Below, in pieces: positions 9,555 to 17,846 of a DNA stretch of 36,853 nucleotides (its first letter is position 1; every line of letters starts with the position of its first letter). Source of the DNA: Bryobacterales bacterium. GTDB lineage: Bacteria > Acidobacteriota > Terriglobia > Bryobacterales > Bryobacteraceae. The notes beneath the pieces are model-generated. The model was given only the letters and a program-made list of their open reading frames with translations, was not told the DNA's origin and ran no database searches. Both the position numbers and the translations under genes were made by a program. The stretch covers positions 1 to 36,853 of the forward strand of contig PLOR01000047.1 of assembly GCA_003142185.1 (NCBI GenBank). The letters run 5' to 3'.

Positions 9555-10712
9555 TCATCGGTGCGCCAGGCTGCGGGAGGCCGGCAGCACGGCGGGCTGG
9601 CTTTGATGGGCCACCTCGCGGAACACATCCAGGATGGCGTCCGCCGTTTTCTGCCAACTGAAATGGGCGGCGCGTTGCAGCCCCAACCGCTCCATGCGCG
9701 CGCGCAATTCCGCGTCCAGCAGCAGGTCCTTGAGCGCGCGCACCATCTCGTCGGTGCGGTAAGGATCGAAGAGAATCGCGGCGCTGTCGACCACCTCCGG
9801 CAAGGCGCTAGCGTTCGAACAGGCCACCGCGCGGCCGCACGCCATGGCTTCCAGCGCGGGCAGTCCGAACCCTTCGTAGAACGAAGGGAACACGAAAAGG
9901 TCACAGGCGTTATAAAGCTGGAGCAGGTCGGTATCGGATACAAAACCCAACATGCGGATGCGATCGCCGACGCCCGATTCGCGCGCCGCGGCCTGCACCT
10001 GATCCGCAAACCAGGTGGGCTTCCCGGCCAGCACCAGGTCGTGGCCAAGCTGCGGGCAGGCGCGGACCAATTCGGCGAACGCCCGGATGAGGCCGATCTG
10101 ATTCTTGCGCGGCTGCAGATCGCCCACCGAAAGAAGGAATGGCCGATCGAGCGAAAAGCGCTGGCGGACGGCGGCCCGCGCCGCCTGGAGCGACACCGGG
10201 CGGAATTCCGCGCCGGCGGCGTTGGGAGCCACCACCACTTTGTCCTCGTCCAGGTGGCCGTAAACCCGCAGGATGGCGCGCCGCGAAAACTCGCTCACCG
10301 TGAGCACCCGCGCCGCGCGGTCCACCGTCCGCCGCACCGTCCAGCGCAACTGCCGCGCCCGCCCTCCGGTGAAATACTCGGGATGCTCCAGAAAGCTGAC
10401 GTCGTGGACGCTCACCACCACCGGCACCGTGCACGCCACCGGAGCCGTGTACTGCACGTGAAGCAGATCCGGCCGGTCCCGCCGCAGCTTCATGCTCAAC
10501 TCGTATCCCAGGCGCAAGAACGGGTTGGTGGAGATGGAACTGGTACGAATGCCGGCGGGCAAACTACTGCAAGCCTCTTCGGAAGACACATAGGCCAGGA
10601 CCTCGCATTCGCGGTCCTTGGCGGCGGCGAATCCGTTCAAAAGGCTTCGGACGTAGACCTCATTGCCTGTGAGGTGACGGCCGATGGCGTGTGCATCAAC
10701 GGCAATCCGCAT
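9555..10712 (-). CDS. Glycosyltransferase, GT4 family
   Basis: The product has 385 residues from the ATG at 10712 (MRIAVDAHAIG); a frame extension to 10745 has no support. It has a GT-B fold with the N-terminal acceptor part, FLLSVGDLQPRKNQIGLIRAF at the start of the donor domain, and the E-x7-E region YEGFGLPALEAMACGRAVA that binds the nucleotide sugar. It is probably a mannosyl- or rhamnosyl-type transferase working on the cytoplasmic face. It follows two other GT4 genes in the same orientation. Confidence 0.9.
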   Translation of the reverse strand: MRIAVDAHAIGRHLTGNEVYVRSLLNGFAAAKDRECEVLAYVSSEEACSSLPAGIRTSSISTNPFLRLGYELSMKLRRDRPDLLHVQYTAPVACTVPVVVSVHDVSFLEHPEYFTGGRARQLRWTVRRTVDRAARVLTVSEFSRRAILRVYGHLDEDKVVVAPNAAGAEFRPVSLQAARAAVRQRFSLDRPFLLSVGDLQPRKNQIGLIRAFAELVRACPQLGHDLVLAGKPTWFADQVQAAARESGVGDRIRMLGFVSDTDLLQLYNACDLFVFPSFYEGFGLPALEAMACGRAVACSNASALPEVVDSAAILFDPYRTDEMVRALKDLLLDAELRARMERLGLQRAAHFSWQKTADAILDVFREVAHQSQPAVLPASRSLAHR

Positions 10713-10754
10713 TAACCGTACCAGTATAACGGAGCATTGTGTCACTCGGCTGTG

Positions 10755-11939
10755 TCAGAAATCCAGACTTGCCCAAGCTGATACCCACGTAAATTCCTTT
10801 TCTAGCAACAATCTGCCGGAATTTCCAACGCTTACACGGAGATTCTTGCACGTCAACAGCCGTGAAACCGCATCGGCGAACGCCGCGGCGGTGTCGGCCA
10901 GCAGCAGGTGCTCGCCGTCCCGCGCCGGAAGGCCCTCGGCGCCGATGGAAGTGGAGACCACCGGCAGCGCCGCTGCCCAGGCTTCGAGGATCTTGAACCG
11001 CGTGCCGCTGCCGGCGAGCAAGGGGACGACCGCAACTTGCGCCCGCGCCAATTCCGCGACAGCATCTTCCACCGGCCCACTTAATTGAATACGTGGGTCA
11101 ACCGGTACAAGTTTCTCGACTGATTGCGGAGCCTTGCCCACCAGCCGCCATACCAGGTGCGGCCAGCGCTCCCGCAGCGTGGGCCAGATCTCGCGCGCGA
11201 AGAAGCGCACGGCGGACAGATTGGGGTGGTACTCCAGGTTGCCGGAAAATACAATCATCTGCTCTTCTGTTTTGGGCGGCACTGGTGTCCAGGGAATCGC
11301 GTTTGGATAGACCCGCACCCGCGCGCCCGGCGCCAGGAGCGCGACGGAACGGGCGTCTTCGGCCGAGGGCGCCAACACTTCACCGAACCGCGGCAGCCAC
11401 TCCGCCTCGAAGCGGGCCGAGGCCTCTCCGAAGATGCGATGCGCCAGCCCCACCGCGCCGCCCTCCACCTGGGCGCAACGCGCGTGCAGCACGGATTCCA
11501 CGTTGTGCAGGTCGAGCACGGTGCGGCGGCAGGCGCCGGCGATCCGCTCCAGGTACGGCGCGCACCAGGAGTGCTCGATGACGCCGATTTCGTAGCTGCG
11601 CCCCTCCACGGCCCGCTCGACTTGGGCGTCGAAGCCGGCGAAACGGTCCACCAGTGGCGGCACGCCGCGGGCCAGCCGCACGGCATTGCGAACGGCGCGC
11701 GCCGCCGGGCTGCGCCGGGTGGCGGGGAGATCGATCACGGTCACCCGCCGCACCAGGCCGGCGGGCAGCAGCGAGGCTGGCTCGGCCGCTCCCGGCTGCC
11801 GGAAAACGATCAGGTCGAGCGCATAGTGCCGCCCCAGGTACTCGAGGAGAGACGCCGTGCGCAGCGAACCGCCGCCCGAAAGCGGATAGGGCGCTTCCGG
11901 CGCCAACAGCAGGGCCGCGGCTCGATCGTCACTTGTCAA
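10755..11939 (-). CDS. Glycosyltransferase, GT4 family
   Basis: The product has 394 residues. The N-terminus reads LLAPEAPYPLSGGGSLRTASL, the sugar-transferase opening with a glycine-rich acceptor loop. The donor domain has MIVFSGNLEYHPNLSAVRFF and PLLAGSGTRFKILEAWAAALPVVST, typical of the WcaI/GT4 group. The start is a TTG at 11939 inside the end of the upstream GT gene (11-bp overlap). GGGAGG lies about 12 nt upstream, a long spacing, so the exact start is uncertain; no ATG is available near by. Confidence 0.87.
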   Translation of the reverse strand: MTSDDRAAALLLAPEAPYPLSGGGSLRTASLLEYLGRHYALDLIVFRQPGAAEPASLLPAGLVRRVTVIDLPATRRSPAARAVRNAVRLARGVPPLVDRFAGFDAQVERAVEGRSYEIGVIEHSWCAPYLERIAGACRRTVLDLHNVESVLHARCAQVEGGAVGLAHRIFGEASARFEAEWLPRFGEVLAPSAEDARSVALLAPGARVRVYPNAIPWTPVPPKTEEQMIVFSGNLEYHPNLSAVRFFAREIWPTLRERWPHLVWRLVGKAPQSVEKLVPVDPRIQLSGPVEDAVAELARAQVAVVPLLAGSGTRFKILEAWAAALPVVSTSIGAEGLPARDGEHLLLADTAAAFADAVSRLLTCKNLRVSVGNSGRLLLEKEFTWVSAWASLDF

Positions 11940-12984
11940 AGCGTCTACGGGCCTCCCGATAGACTGCGTAAGTCTGGTGCGCGGTGCGCTGCCAGGAGAA
12001 TTCGGCGGCGCGGGCGCGGGCGCGCTCTCTCCATTCGGCCCGCCAGGCGGGACGCTCGATCGTATCGAGCATCGCCTGCGTCAGTTCGCGCGCGTTCTCG
12101 GCATAGATCGCCGCGTCGCCGGCCGTCTCGCGCAGCGCCGGGGAGGCGATCACGCACGCCCCGCACTGCATCGCCTCCACCACCGGCAAGCCGAACCCCT
12201 CGTAGAGCGACGGATAGACGAAAGCCGTGGCGCCGGAGTACAGGCCCGGCAGTTGCTCGTCGGGCACCTCGCCCAACAGACGCAATCCAGGCTCCTCCGG
12301 AATCGCGGGCGCATCCGCGCGCCGGCGGCCGGCAATCACCAGGCCGGCTGTGGGGGCGCGCTTGCGCACTTCGCGCCACGCTTCGAGCAGCAACGGCAGA
12401 TTCTTGCGCGGCTCGATGGTCCCGACGAACAGGAAATACGGCGATTCCGGGCGCGTCTCGACGGGGGTGAACCACTCGGCGGCGGCTTCCGGCACGGCCA
12501 CCACGCGATCGGGGCTGAGCTGAAACCGCGCGATCACCTCCTGGCGCACGTGCTCGCCGGGAGTGATCACCATGGTGGCCAGGCCCATCTTCAACAGCAG
12601 GGGCGTGCGGCGCATCACGCGGCCGGCGCCATCGTGCCAGGCCGGGTCGAGCCAGGGCGAAAGGTCGTGAAGCGTCATCACGCTGGGCCGGCGCGCCAGG
12701 TAGGGAACGGCGAAGTCCGGCCCGTGCACCACGTCGGCGCCGATGCGATTCAATTCGCGCGCCATGCCCCACAGCCACCAGCGCCGCTCGACCGCGTTCC
12801 GCGGAGCCGCGCCGCGCTTCAAGTTGGCCGGAGCGCCCGCGGGCATCGAAAAAGGCTGATCCGAGATCAGGTAGAATTCGTCGTCCGCGTGCCAACGCGC
12901 CAGCGCCAAGCTGAGCTGGCTGGTGTAGCGCGCCAGACCTCCGCTCGAAAGGCTCAAGCTCGCCGCTTCAATTGCCACCCGCAT
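11929..12984 (-). CDS. Glycosyltransferase, GT4 family
   Basis: The product has 351 residues from the ATG at 12984. The N-terminus MRVAIEAASLSLSSGGLARY is the GT4 acceptor loop. The donor half has YFLFVGTIEPRKNLPLLLEA and the E-x7-E motif in YEGFGLPVVEAMQCGACVIA. It resembles the mannosyltransferase/WbdA-like group. It is the first of the three tandem GT genes, and its 3' end overlaps the next by 11 bp. Confidence 0.9.
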   Translation of the reverse strand: MRVAIEAASLSLSSGGLARYTSQLSLALARWHADDEFYLISDQPFSMPAGAPANLKRGAAPRNAVERRWWLWGMARELNRIGADVVHGPDFAVPYLARRPSVMTLHDLSPWLDPAWHDGAGRVMRRTPLLLKMGLATMVITPGEHVRQEVIARFQLSPDRVVAVPEAAAEWFTPVETRPESPYFLFVGTIEPRKNLPLLLEAWREVRKRAPTAGLVIAGRRRADAPAIPEEPGLRLLGEVPDEQLPGLYSGATAFVYPSLYEGFGLPVVEAMQCGACVIASPALRETAGDAAIYAENARELTQAMLDTIERPAWRAEWRERARARAAEFSWQRTAHQTYAVYREARRRFDK

Positions 12985-13020
12985 GAGAGTTAAGCCGAGG
13001 CAGCCGTGGAAGAATTATAG

Positions 13021-13082
13021 CCACAGATAAACACAGATGAACACAGATTAAAATCAAAAGTTTTATCCGTGTTCATCTGTGG
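13021..13082. repeat. Dispersed CCACAGAT/GAACAC hairpin repeat
   Basis: The left part (13021-13053) contains tandem-like CACAGATGAACACAGAT units. The right part (13061-13082) is an imperfect reverse complement ending CATCTGTGG. A related element lies at 18933-19004. It is AT-richer than its surroundings and sits between rfbB and the first glycosyltransferase gene. Short elements of this sequence type are widespread between genes in environmental bacteria (background knowledge, not tested here). Confidence 0.8.
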
Positions 13083-13104
13083 CTCGAAATGATTTTATCG
13101 CGGC

Positions 13105-14115
13105 CTACACCCGGTTCGCGTAGTTGCGCTCGTAATAGTTCCGATACTCTCCGCTGCGCACGCGGGCGACCCATGGGGCGTTGGCGCGATACCACTCGAT
13201 GGTGCGGGCGAGGCCGGTTTCAAAATCCACCTTCGGCCGCCAACCGGTTTCGCGCAGGATTTTTTCGCTCGATAGCGCATAGCGGCGGTCGTGTCCGGGC
13301 CGGTCCTTCACGTATTGAATCAGGCTCTCCGGCTTGCCGGCCAGCGCCAGCAGCTTGTGGATCACGTCCAGATTGGGCAGCGAGCGGTTGCCGCCGATGT
13401 TGTAGATCTCGCCCGCGCGCCCTTTGTCGAGCACCGCCAGAATGCCGCGGCAATGATCGTCCACATACAGCCAGTCGCGAATCTGCATGCCATCGCCGTA
13501 CACCGGCAGCGGCCGGTCTTCGAGAGCGTTGGCGATCATTAGCGGAATCAGCTTTTCGGGGAACTGGTAGGGGCCGTAGTTGTTGGAGGCGCGCGTCACC
13601 ACCACCGGCATGCGGAAGGTGACGAAGTAGGAGAGCGCCAGCATATCCGAGCCCGCTTTCGATGCCGAATACGGGCTGCTCGGCTGGAGCGGAAATTTTT
13701 CGGTGGCTTCCTCCGGCGCCGGGAGGCTGCCATACACTTCATCGGTCGAGACGTGCACGAAGCGCGGAACGTTGTTCAGGCGCGCGGCTTCGAGGAGGCG
13801 GAAAGTGCCCAGGAGATTGGTTTGGATCACCGGCTCGGGCGAAATGATGCTGCGGTCGACGTGCGATTCGGCGGCGAAATGCACAATGGCGTCCGGCTTG
13901 GTTTCGGCGACCAGCGCGCCAACCGCCGCCTGGTCCGCGATATCGCCCTGCACGAACCGGTAGCGGCCGCTCGATTCCACCTCGGCCAGGTTCTCGAGGT
14001 TGCCGGCGTAGGTCAGCTTATCCAGATTGACGACTTCCCAGCCGGTCTCCGCCATCACCAGGCGCACGAATGCCGAGCCGATGAAACCCGCGCCGCCGGT
14101 AACCAGGATCTTCAT
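13105..14115 (-). CDS. rfbB: dTDP-glucose 4,6-dehydratase
   Basis: The product has 336 residues from the ATG at 14115 (MKILVTGGAGFIGSAFVRL). It has an extended SDR with NAD-binding GGAGFIG (7-13), the catalytic STDEVYG segment (T124, D125, E126) and Y149-x3-K153. It converts dTDP-glucose to dTDP-4-keto-6-deoxyglucose. The start lies 7 bp after the rfbC stop, and the longer frame to 14190 would overlap rfbC. It belongs to an rfbA-rfbC-rfbB operon. Confidence 0.95.
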   Translation of the reverse strand: MKILVTGGAGFIGSAFVRLVMAETGWEVVNLDKLTYAGNLENLAEVESSGRYRFVQGDIADQAAVGALVAETKPDAIVHFAAESHVDRSIISPEPVIQTNLLGTFRLLEAARLNNVPRFVHVSTDEVYGSLPAPEEATEKFPLQPSSPYSASKAGSDMLALSYFVTFRMPVVVTRASNNYGPYQFPEKLIPLMIANALEDRPLPVYGDGMQIRDWLYVDDHCRGILAVLDKGRAGEIYNIGGNRSLPNLDVIHKLLALAGKPESLIQYVKDRPGHDRRYALSSEKILRETGWRPKVDFETGLARTIEWYRANAPWVARVRSGEYRNYYERNYANRV

Positions 14116-14122
14116 CGGCGTC

Positions 14123-14704
14123 TCACTTGTGCTGGGTTTCCCAATCGTAGTGGATACCGGGGTCGTCGAAAACGACGCGGCCTTCGTCACTCGGATCGTA
14201 GAAGCGGTCGGTCATGTAAATCAGCATGGCGCTTTCTTCGCCGATCACTTTATATCCGTGGCCCACGCCGGGCGGAACGAGGATCTGCCAGGGGCGCAGC
14301 GGGCCGACATACATGGTGTTGCGTTTGCCAAAGGTGGGCGAGCCCAAGCGGAAGTCGACCAGCGCCACTTGGAACAACCCCTTTGCCGGCGTCCAGCAAT
14401 CGGTTTGCTTCAGATGATAATGGAACGCCTTGATAGTACCCGCATAGCTGAGCGCGGCAGAAACCTGGCTGCTCTGGGGCGGAAAGGCGTGGGCCAGTCC
14501 CTGACCGAGGCGCTGCACTTCGAGAAAGTAGCCGCGGTCGTCCGGGTGCACCGCCAGGCGGGCAATCTCAACGCCCGCGATGCGTTCCGCCGAATCGATA
14601 GCGCCGATCAGCGCGCCGATTCCCTTGGGACATTGCGGAACCGCCAGTTCCAAGCCGCCGAGCGAAGCCAGAGGCCGCGCCGGCGCCGGTGTTTCTTGCG
14701 CCAT
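14123..14704 (-). CDS. rfbC: dTDP-4-dehydrorhamnose 3,5-epimerase
   Basis: The product has 193 residues. The cupin core has the segment TIKAFHYHLKQTDCW, where His95 aligns with the catalytic base of RmlC (canonical RGLHYQ), and later PPGVGHGYKVI. It epimerises dTDP-4-keto-6-deoxyglucose at C3 and C5. The usual Arg-Gly before the catalytic His is Lys-Ala-Phe here, so a related epimerase specificity is possible. The start overlaps the rfbA stop by 1 bp (TGATG). Confidence 0.88.
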   Translation of the reverse strand: MAQETPAPARPLASLGGLELAVPQCPKGIGALIGAIDSAERIAGVEIARLAVHPDDRGYFLEVQRLGQGLAHAFPPQSSQVSAALSYAGTIKAFHYHLKQTDCWTPAKGLFQVALVDFRLGSPTFGKRNTMYVGPLRPWQILVPPGVGHGYKVIGEESAMLIYMTDRFYDPSDEGRVVFDDPGIHYDWETQHK

Positions 14705-15468
14705 CAGGTTCGCACGGCTCCTTCCTCTCGTTCCTCGACTGCCTTGCCGCCCGTGACGGATTCCTTCACCAGGTTAGCGGCGCGGAGCAGGGAATCGAAG
14801 GTGCCGGCATCGGTCCACCAGCCGGAGAGGAACGAAAAGGTGAGCGAGCCTTCGCGCACGTATGCGTTGTTGACGTCGGTGATCTCGAGTTCGCCGCGGC
14901 CTGAGGGAACCAGGGTCTTGATCTTATCGAACACGCTCGAGTCGTACATGTAAATGCCGGTCACGGCGTAATTCGATTTCGGGTGCGCGGGCTTCTCTTC
15001 GATGCCCGCGATGCGGTCGCCGGCCAGTTCCGCCACGCCGAAGCGCTCGGCATCGGCGACCTCTTTGAGCAGGATGTGGGCGCCGTGCGGCTGGCTGCGG
15101 AAACGATCGGCGGCGGCGCGGACGTTGCCCTGGATGATGTTGTCGCCCAGGATGACACAAATTTTGTGGCCGTCGGCGAAGTGCTCGGCCAGCGCCAGCG
15201 CATCGGCGATGCCACCTTCACCTTCCTGGTACGTGTAATGGATATGCTTCAGCCCGAACTCTTTCCCATTGGCCAGCAGCCGCAAAAAATCCCCCGAGTT
15301 GCGCCCGCCGGTGACGACCATGATGTCCTCGATCCCGGCATCCACCAAGGTCTGGATGGGGTAGTAAATCATGGGCCGGTCGTAGATTGGCAGCAGGTGC
15401 TTGTTGGTGATCTTGGTCAGTGGAAAGAGCCGGCTTCCGGTGCCTCCGGCAAGAACTATGCCTTTCAT
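14704..15468 (-). CDS. rfbA: Glucose-1-phosphate thymidylyltransferase
   Basis: The product has 254 residues from the ATG at 15468 (MKGIVLAGGTGSRLFPLT), the canonical RfbA start. An ATG two codons earlier at 15474 is also possible. The nucleotide-binding GGTGSRLFPLT motif (8-18) and KHLLPIYDRPMIYYP follow. It makes dTDP-glucose from glucose-1-phosphate and dTTP. The length is short for RfbA (about 290), matching the shorter RmlA-like group. It is the first gene of the rfb operon; rfbD is absent from the window. Confidence 0.93.
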   Translation of the reverse strand: MKGIVLAGGTGSRLFPLTKITNKHLLPIYDRPMIYYPIQTLVDAGIEDIMVVTGGRNSGDFLRLLANGKEFGLKHIHYTYQEGEGGIADALALAEHFADGHKICVILGDNIIQGNVRAAADRFRSQPHGAHILLKEVADAERFGVAELAGDRIAGIEEKPAHPKSNYAVTGIYMYDSSVFDKIKTLVPSGRGELEITDVNNAYVREGSLTFSFLSGWWTDAGTFDSLLRAANLVKESVTGGKAVEEREEGAVRT

Positions 15469-15543
15469 CAGCATCCATCATAGCAGGGGAGAGGTTCGAT
15501 GCAAGCTGGAGGGGTGCGGGTGCCAGCCCGAGTGCAGCGGCGC

Positions 15544-15563
15544 GGGCCAGGCGTGCCTGGCCC
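15544..15563. repeat. Hairpin GGGCCAGG-CGTG-CCTGGCCC
   Basis: A perfect 8-bp stem with a 4-nt loop lies in the divergent gap between rfbA and the toxin-antitoxin pair. No T-run follows on either strand. Its style resembles the GGCAGGTC hairpins, but the sequence differs. Confidence 0.6.
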
Positions 15564-15589
15564 CTACGGCGCCCCGGAGGGTCATGTGA

Positions 15590-15612
15590 GCACAAATTCA
15601 AATAATTTGTGC
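15590..15612. promoter_or_regulatory. AT-rich palindrome, probable operator
   Basis: GCACAAATT and AATTTGTGC form perfect 9-bp arms around CAAAT, centred about 50 bp upstream of the antitoxin ATG at 15651. Toxin-antitoxin operons are usually repressed by their own antitoxin through such palindromes, so autoregulation is likely (inference). It is conspicuous in otherwise GC-rich DNA. Confidence 0.55.
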
Positions 15613-15650
15613 CACAATTGGGGTAGGCCTGTGTCCTCGAGGAACGCGCC

Positions 15651-15914
15651 ATGGGTGAGACACGCGAGCACGTCCACGAACTGATTGAGCGCCTGCCGCC
15701 GGCGAAGCTTCCTGCTATCGCTGGTTTGCTGGAAGCCATGCTGGACACTCCCTCCACCGCACCCGTCGACGATGAACCGATCACCGACGAGGACCGTCGC
15801 CGTGTTCGCGAGGGAGAGGTTTGGTTCGCCCAACGCGGCGGCAAGGGCATTCCGATGGAAGAGGTTCTTGCCGATTTCGGCCTGACGCTCGAAGATTTCC
15901 CGCTCAGCAAGTAG
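15651..15914 (+). CDS. Putative antitoxin of a RelE-type pair
   Basis: The product has 87 residues. An N-terminal helix pair (HVHELIERLPPAKLPAIAGL) precedes the segment DDEPITDEDRRRVREGEVWF and the C-terminal PMEEVLADFGLTLEDF. The latter two are typical of small antitoxin proteins that accompany RelE/ParE toxins. GAGG lies about 9 nt before the ATG. An AT-rich palindrome lies upstream. The toxin follows after 181 bp, an unusually wide gap, so the pairing is likely but not certain. Confidence 0.75.
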   Translation: MGETREHVHELIERLPPAKLPAIAGLLEAMLDTPSTAPVDDEPITDEDRRRVREGEVWFAQRGGKGIPMEEVLADFGLTLEDFPLSK

Positions 15915-16095
15915 GCTGTCCCCCCCCCAGCGCATCGTGCCGCAGTGGATGTTGGTGTGAACGGAGTCGGGGTACCGTTGCGCTGATCGCTGCCGGTGGC
16001 ATCCGCCCGGCGGTCTTAGGTGAGTCGCTGCGTACTAACCATTCACAATCTGGGCGGCACGCGACGGAGGTTCTAAGCTTAGGTTAGTTGGCATC

Positions 16096-16362
16096 ATGAC
16101 CTCCCCAAACGCAGTCAAGATCGAGTGGCTCGACGAAGCCAAGGCCGACGTTCGACGCCTTGACCGTGCCGTGGCGAGGCACATCATCTTCGAAGGCGTG
16201 TTGCGATACGCTCTCATTGGCTCGGGCGATGTGAGGCCGCTTCACGGCGGATTGACGGGTTCCTTTCGGCTGAGGCTTGGCGATTACCGCGTCATGTTTA
16301 AGCTTCATGATGACACCATGCGCATCTTCGGAGTTCGCCACCGCAGTGAAGCGTACCGGTGA
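16096..16362 (+). CDS. RelE/ParE-type toxin
   Basis: The product has 88 residues. It begins KIEWLDEAKADVRRLDRAVA and has the family core GDVRPLHGG, then FRLRLGDYRVMFK and the C-terminal IFGVRHRSEAYR. These are the RelE/ParE toxin signatures (mRNA interferase or gyrase inhibitor). It has no strong Shine-Dalgarno sequence. The candidate antitoxin gene lies upstream on the same strand. Target and activity are inferred from family. Confidence 0.88.
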   Translation: MTSPNAVKIEWLDEAKADVRRLDRAVARHIIFEGVLRYALIGSGDVRPLHGGLTGSFRLRLGDYRVMFKLHDDTMRIFGVRHRSEAYR

Positions 16363-16371
16363 GTGACTAAG

Positions 16372-17109
16372 CTACGGACGTGAGGACAGGATCTGGGCGC
16401 CGGTGACGGCGGCTCCCACCGGATTCAGGCTGCGATAGATGACGACGCCATTGAGTCCGTAGCCGATCAGCCGGTCGTACCAGTGCGGATGGGTGAGGCG
16501 GTTCATGTTAGCGACGAAGCCATCGGTCTGGACGCCGATATCCTGCCAGGTTTTGAGATAGGCCGGCCAGTCGCGGCGGAAATCCCGGCTCATGCCGGAG
16601 ACGTCGGTGGCGGCGGTTTCGATGCCACGGGAGACGCCGACGTAGCGGTTGAACACGCAGTCGGGGTTGTGGTCGCAATCGAGGAACATGGGGAGGGAAT
16701 CGTCGATCTGCGCAGCGATGGCGGCGGAATGGCGAAGCGTGGGACGGAGCTCGCGTTCGAGCGAAGCCGTGGTGGCGAGGGCGGTATCGATTCGCGACAG
16801 AGTACCGCCGAGCTGGCGGCTGGCGGCGTCGCCGAAACCGGCGGTTTGCGCCAGAATGCCAGTGCGGAACGCGGTTGCCTGGCGGTCGGAAAGCGTGAAC
16901 GCGGCGACGCGGGCCGCGGCAAGCTGGTTCGAGAGATCGTGGCGCGCCGCGTCGGCTTGGTGAACGAGCGCGGCGCGCGTCAGGCGGATCTCGGCCGGAA
17001 CCGCCGCAACCGTGGCGGTGGCGGCCCGCACGAAAAGCGTTGCCGCAACGGCGAGCGTGGTGAGCGCCGCCAGAAGGGCGCAGAGGAACACTTGCTGAAC
17101 CGTTTTCAT
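16372..17109 (-). CDS. Membrane-anchored coiled-coil protein, unknown function
   Basis: The product has 245 residues from the ATG at 17109 (MKTVQQVFLCALLAALTTLA); a longer frame to 17208 only adds a non-hydrophobic leader. One N-terminal TM or uncleaved signal (about 5-28) is followed by a long alanine-rich helical region with repeated heptad-like stretches. A small Cys-containing loop (DCDHNPDCVFN) comes next, and a hydrophobic C-terminus (LIGYGLNGVVIYRSLNPVGA). I do not recognise the family. It lies convergent with the RelE-type toxin gene (9-bp gap). A periplasmic structural role is possible. Confidence 0.75.
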   Translation of the reverse strand: MKTVQQVFLCALLAALTTLAVAATLFVRAATATVAAVPAEIRLTRAALVHQADAARHDLSNQLAAARVAAFTLSDRQATAFRTGILAQTAGFGDAASRQLGGTLSRIDTALATTASLERELRPTLRHSAAIAAQIDDSLPMFLDCDHNPDCVFNRYVGVSRGIETAATDVSGMSRDFRRDWPAYLKTWQDIGVQTDGFVANMNRLTHPHWYDRLIGYGLNGVVIYRSLNPVGAAVTGAQILSSRP

Positions 17110-17846
17110 GGAGGATTCCCGCTCCGCGCGGGACGAACACTTTGGGCTTGAGAAATTTCGTTGCGGGTGGCCGGGCTTCGCGGACTTATCGCCGTGCGTA
17201 TCGGCCACCCAATGGATTGAGTGGAAACTTCGTCGATGTGAGCCCGCTGGATGGCGGACAATGTCGGGTCGATTCGTTCCTTACTCTCTGTTATCCGAGC
17301 GGGCGGCGATAACTGCTATCCGTATTCCGCCGGCGGTTATGAATTCCGGAATCCAAAGTCTTCCGTCGGGAGTCCTGCCCGTAGGGGACCCCGCATGCCT
17401 TTAAGGGGCGCCGGAAGTTCAGTACCACCTGAGTGCAACGATCCCCGGCCGGGGAGAAAGCTGTTGTGGCTGCGCGGGTGGGCCGCGCGGCCTCGATCCG
17501 ATTCCACTGTACGCGGCGCGCGGCGCGGTTCGCGCGGCGAACGCGCCGTAAGCGGCTGATAACGCGGGGGAGAAAAAAGTTCGCGCGCCTGTCATCGGAT
17601 TCCAGGAAGCGGCCGGACTCGCGCCCGGCTGCGCCGATGGGCAATCGGCGCGCCGATTTGACAATCTGCCGCACAACGCTTCTTGATTTGGCTGTTTGGG
17701 GAACTTTTGGCCAACCCAGGCGGAACTTTTGGTATGGAGTGGAGTTCCAGAGAGATATCGGTGAGGGATCCGATGTCAATCAGGCTGGTCAGGGCAGTTG
17801 CCGGGTACTCCCACGGTTATCGAGTCGATTACAACGAGGGATCGTT
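17110..17846. other. Long gene-free leader region upstream of the sulfotransferase
   Basis: These 737 bp lie between divergent genes. I find no convincing gene; the open frames have the composition of chance frames. A spaced direct repeat lies at 17700-17732. There is a small GC palindrome (CCCCGGCCGGGG) near 17444-17455, and GAGGG lies just before the GTG start of the next gene. No known riboswitch could be recognised by eye. Confidence 0.6.
17700..17732 (+). promoter_or_regulatory. Direct repeat GGAACTTTTGG with 22-bp period
   Basis: The 11-bp word occurs at 17700-17710 and 17722-17732, exactly two helical turns apart, about 115-145 bp upstream of the sulfotransferase start. This spacing suits cooperative binding of a regulator on one DNA face. 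No regulator is assigned. Confidence 0.45.

Noticed and set aside
7305-10715. Long plus-strand open frames (510 and 528 codons) opposite the glycosyltransferase genes
   Set aside because: His/Arg/Gln-rich translations typical of antisense high-GC frames; no domain recognised.
13021-13082. Possible CRISPR repeat units
   Set aside because: Only two related words with no regular spacers; it is a hairpin element.
15582-15935. 117-codon minus-strand frame opposite the antitoxin gene
   Set aside because: Antisense shadow of a recognisable antitoxin.
17291-17779. 162-codon minus-strand frame in the gap before the sulfotransferase
   Set aside because: Arg-rich, no motif, no ribosome site; looks like a chance frame.
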